From positions 1 through 16,679 of the forward strand of contig CALBVA010000242.1 of the NCBI GenBank assembly GCA_937969125.1: DNA of 16,679 nucleotides, in the 5' to 3' direction. The notes beneath the pieces were generated by a model that saw only the letters and a program-made list of their open reading frames with translations, searched no databases and was not told where the DNA came from. The stretch comes from an uncultured Verrucomicrobiales bacterium (lineage in GTDB: Bacteria > Verrucomicrobiota > Verrucomicrobiia > Verrucomicrobiales > Akkermansiaceae). Both the position numbers and the translations under genes were made by a program. Positions 15,316 to 16,679 of this stretch are shown here, piece by piece. The stretch's first letter is position 1. Each line of letters begins with the position of its first letter.

Positions 15316-16074
15316 TTAGTTGCGACCCGCGATGACACCGCCATCGACGTCCCAGATGGCACCAGTGACCCAGCCAGCTTCGTCGTTGAGAAGGAAATCG
15401 ATCACAGAGCCGACATCCCGGGGCTGGCCAATCCGCCCGATCGGGTGGAAATCGTTGAAGCCCTGTAGGGCGTTGTGGATCTCGGCAGGCTCGATGAAGG
15501 CGCCGTAGATCGGCGTCTCGACGACGGCAGGGGACACAGCATTGACCCGCACGCCGCCCTCGGCCAATTCCATGGCGAGGTGCTGGGTGAGGGAGTGGAG
15601 TCCGGCTTTAGCCATCGAGTAGGCCGATGAAGGCGTGGCCTTGATCGCCTGCTTCGCCCACATGGAGCCAATGTTGACAATGCTGCCGGCTCCCTGGGCG
15701 GTCATTTTCTTGGCCACTGCCTGGGTGATGAAGAAAAAGGCTTCATTGATGTCGAGCTGCTGGTGGTAGTTCGCCCGGGTGTGCTCGAGGAAGGGTGTCG
15801 GGGAAAAATAACCCGCTGCGTTGATCAGGTAGTCGTAGGTGGTGTCACTCGCCCCGATCTCGGCGACAAAGCCATCGACAGCACCGGTGTCGTAGAGGTC
15901 GAGCGAAACGGTGCGGACGTCTGGGGCTCCTGCTTCGCGGAGCTGGGCGGCTGCGGCGTCGAGCTTGTCCTGGCATCGGCCGAGGATGGTGAGGTTGACG
16001 CCACGCTTTGCGAGGCGGTTGGCGGAATCGAGACCCATTCCACTGGAGCCTCCGACGATTAATGCATTTTTCAT
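15316..16074 (-). CDS. Short-chain dehydrogenase/reductase (SDR), classical type
   Basis: 252 residues from ATG 16074 (MKNALIVGG). An in-frame ATG at 16101 would add nine residues (KSIKILNIM region) that precede the first Rossmann strand and have no SDR counterpart, so the inner start is preferred. Motifs: GGSSGMG at 8-14 for cofactor binding, D59, NAAG at 85-88, catalytic S137, Y152 and K156 (YSMAK). The basic residue R33 after the second strand (ILGRCQDKL) suggests NADP(H) rather than NAD(H). It is cytoplasmic and is the first gene of the five-gene cluster, downstream of the palindromic sites at 16115-16200. The substrate, a ketone or alcohol, is unknown. Confidence 0.93.
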   Translation of the reverse strand: MKNALIVGGSSGMGLDSANRLAKRGVNLTILGRCQDKLDAAAAQLREAGAPDVRTVSLDLYDTGAVDGFVAEIGASDTTYDYLINAAGYFSPTPFLEHTRANYHQQLDINEAFFFITQAVAKKMTAQGAGSIVNIGSMWAKQAIKATPSSAYSMAKAGLHSLTQHLAMELAEGGVRVNAVSPAVVETPIYGAFIEPAEIHNALQGFNDFHPIGRIGQPRDVGSVIDFLLNDEAGWVTGAIWDVDGGVIAGRN

Positions 16075-16114
16075 AATATTTAGTATTTTTATAGATTTCA
16101 TGGACGATTCTCGT

Positions 16115-16140
16115 CGATCTACCTATCGAAAGGTAGGTCG
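16115..16140. promoter_or_regulatory. Near-perfect 26-bp palindrome, probable TetR operator 1
   Basis: Half-sites CTACCT (16119-16124) and AGGTAG (16131-16136) flank a TCGA centre; the outer CGA (16115-16117) and TCG (16138-16140) also pair. Eleven of thirteen base pairs are symmetric. It lies 41 bases upstream of the preferred SDR start and just downstream of the candidate promoter, the usual place of a repressor site. Assignment to the TetR protein encoded in the same cluster is inference. Confidence 0.65.
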
Positions 16141-16147
16141 AGGGCGA

Positions 16148-16176
16148 AAAATTGCACAGCTCGAACTGAGCGTCAA
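16148..16176 (-). promoter_or_regulatory. Candidate promoter of the five-gene cluster
   Basis: On the - strand TTGACG (16176-16171) and AATTTT (16153-16148) are 17 bases apart. The -35 box is close to consensus, the -10 box weak. The pair lies between the two operator-like sites, which would place bound repressor on both sides of the polymerase. Confidence 0.35.
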
Positions 16177-16182
16177 CCCAAA

Positions 16183-16200
16183 AGATCTATCGATAGGTAG
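16183..16200. promoter_or_regulatory. Probable TetR operator 2
   Basis: AGATCTATCGATAGGTAG contains a perfect 10-bp palindrome, CTATCGATAG, and shares the AGGTAG half and the TCGA centre with operator 1. Its left outer half is degenerate. The centres of the two sites are 64 bases apart, close to six helical turns, which would put bound repressors on the same face. Confidence 0.5.
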
Positions 16201-16332
16201 ATTTGCGTTGAGGAAGGTGTAGCGCTGAAACTTAAACGTCGACTGCTACCCGCTAAATCTTCAGAAGCGCCAATAAGAAAGAAGCTTTCCTCTGGTCGGA
16301 AGTTCCGAAAAAAATTCTTTTGAAAAGAAAAG

Positions 16333-16449
16333 ATGAAAGCGGCGGCGATTGACCTGGGTATCCGCTACTCGTTCGTGGCCTATGATCATGGCTTGCTGAT
16401 AGAGCGAGTTGAGAAATACTCCCGCCCTCCTTTTCCCATCAACCAATAA
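16333..16449 (+). CDS. Possible 38-residue peptide or gene remnant before moxR
   Basis: An ATG at 16333, right after an in-frame TGA (16321-16323) and a purine-rich GAAAAGAAAAG stretch, opens 38 codons ending in TAA 16447-16449, 14 bases before the MoxR start. The peptide begins MKAAAIDLGIRYSFVA, faintly like the first strand of sugar-kinase/Ppx-GppA type ATPase folds, but no further motif follows. It could be a short leader gene, a remnant or chance. No homologue is recognised. The rest of the gap between the cluster and moxR (16201-16332) shows no gene. Confidence 0.25.
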   Translation: MKAAAIDLGIRYSFVAYDHGLLIERVEKYSRPPFPINQ

Positions 16450-16463
16450 TTACTAGATCAATT

Positions 16464-16679
16464 ATGTCGACCGCTTCCGCTGAATCCAATGACCTAAACG
16501 ACGATGACGTCGCAATCGTAGCTGACCTCAAGTCATCGTATGCGCAACTCAAAGAGGAACTTGCGAAGGTCATTGTGGGCCAAGAGGAAGTCATTGAGCA
16601 AATCGCGATTTGTCTCTTTGCTCGCGGGCATTCCTTGCTGATGGGGGTTCCGGGTCTTGCGAAGACGCTCTTAATTAGC
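16464..16679 (+). CDS. MoxR family AAA+ ATPase, 5' part (cut by window edge)
   Basis: ATG at 16464; 72 residues are visible before the right edge. After an acidic N-terminus, the sequence has KVIVGQEEVIEQI and the Walker A region GVPGLAKT (61-68), the hallmark of MoxR ATPases (GxPGxAKT). These cytoplasmic chaperone-like ATPases usually precede DUF58 and von Willebrand A membrane protein genes; such genes would lie outside the window. No Shine-Dalgarno is evident. It is transcribed away from the five-gene cluster. Confidence 0.92.
   Translation, partial: MSTASAESNDLNDDDVAIVADLKSSYAQLKEELAKVIVGQEEVIEQIAICLFARGHSLLMGVPGLAKTLLIS

Noticed and set aside
16261..16446. 61-codon - strand frame before moxR
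   Set aside because: No recognisable domain and no context; it overlaps the small + strand frame and probably neither is informative.
1..16679. CRISPR arrays, tRNA or rRNA genes, complete insertion sequences
   Set aside because: No regularly spaced direct repeats, no cloverleaf or rRNA-like stretches and no transposase motifs were found on reading both strands.

Overview
The window looks like chromosomal DNA of a member of the Planctomycetota-Verrucomicrobiota-Chlamydiota group, most likely a heterotrophic Verrucomicrobiota. The evidence is a giant delta-60-repeat protein with an EYA-G-NP type C-terminal module, a PSCyt1/DUF1549/DUF1553 c-type cytochrome protein with an embedded LamG-like domain, a secreted FGly sulfatase, a sensor kinase with a large jelly-roll-like periplasmic region, and scarce Shine-Dalgarno sequences. 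This is inferred from gene content; no rRNA or other marker gene is present.

Layout. 3-3437 (+): the 3' part of a large secreted delta-60-repeat/fibronectin III protein, cut by the left edge. 3532-6693 (-): the cytochrome/DUF1549/LamG/DUF1553 protein, convergent with it. 6745-6936 (+): a decayed fragment of a VgrG-type spike gene. 6933-9587 (-): a response regulator and histidine kinase pair, kinase first. 9700-11901 (+): a sulfatase divergent from the kinase, followed after its TAG by 67 in-frame sense codons that look like a lost C-terminal tail. 12142-16074 (-): five co-directional genes transcribed in the order short-chain dehydrogenase, AhpD/carboxymuconolactone-decarboxylase-like protein, TetR regulator, metallo-beta-lactamase-fold hydrolase, FAD amine oxidase. 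16464-16679 (+): the start of a MoxR AAA+ ATPase, cut by the right edge.

How the parts may work together. The kinase/regulator pair, the sulfatase and the DUF1549/DUF1553 protein fit the sulfated-polysaccharide life style of this group, but their link here is by position only. The five-gene cluster is the most system-like part. A 26-bp near-perfect palindrome lies upstream of its first gene, a related site lies on the other side of a candidate promoter, and a third related site lies directly in front of tetR. All three share an AGGTAG half-site in an 18-bp frame. This suggests an autoregulated, inducible redox/hydrolytic module for a small molecule whose identity the sequence does not show.

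Base composition changes along the window: the left third and the last ~500 bases are visibly less GC-rich than about 9.7-16.0 kb. No rRNA, tRNA, CRISPR array, intact insertion sequence or transposase was seen.
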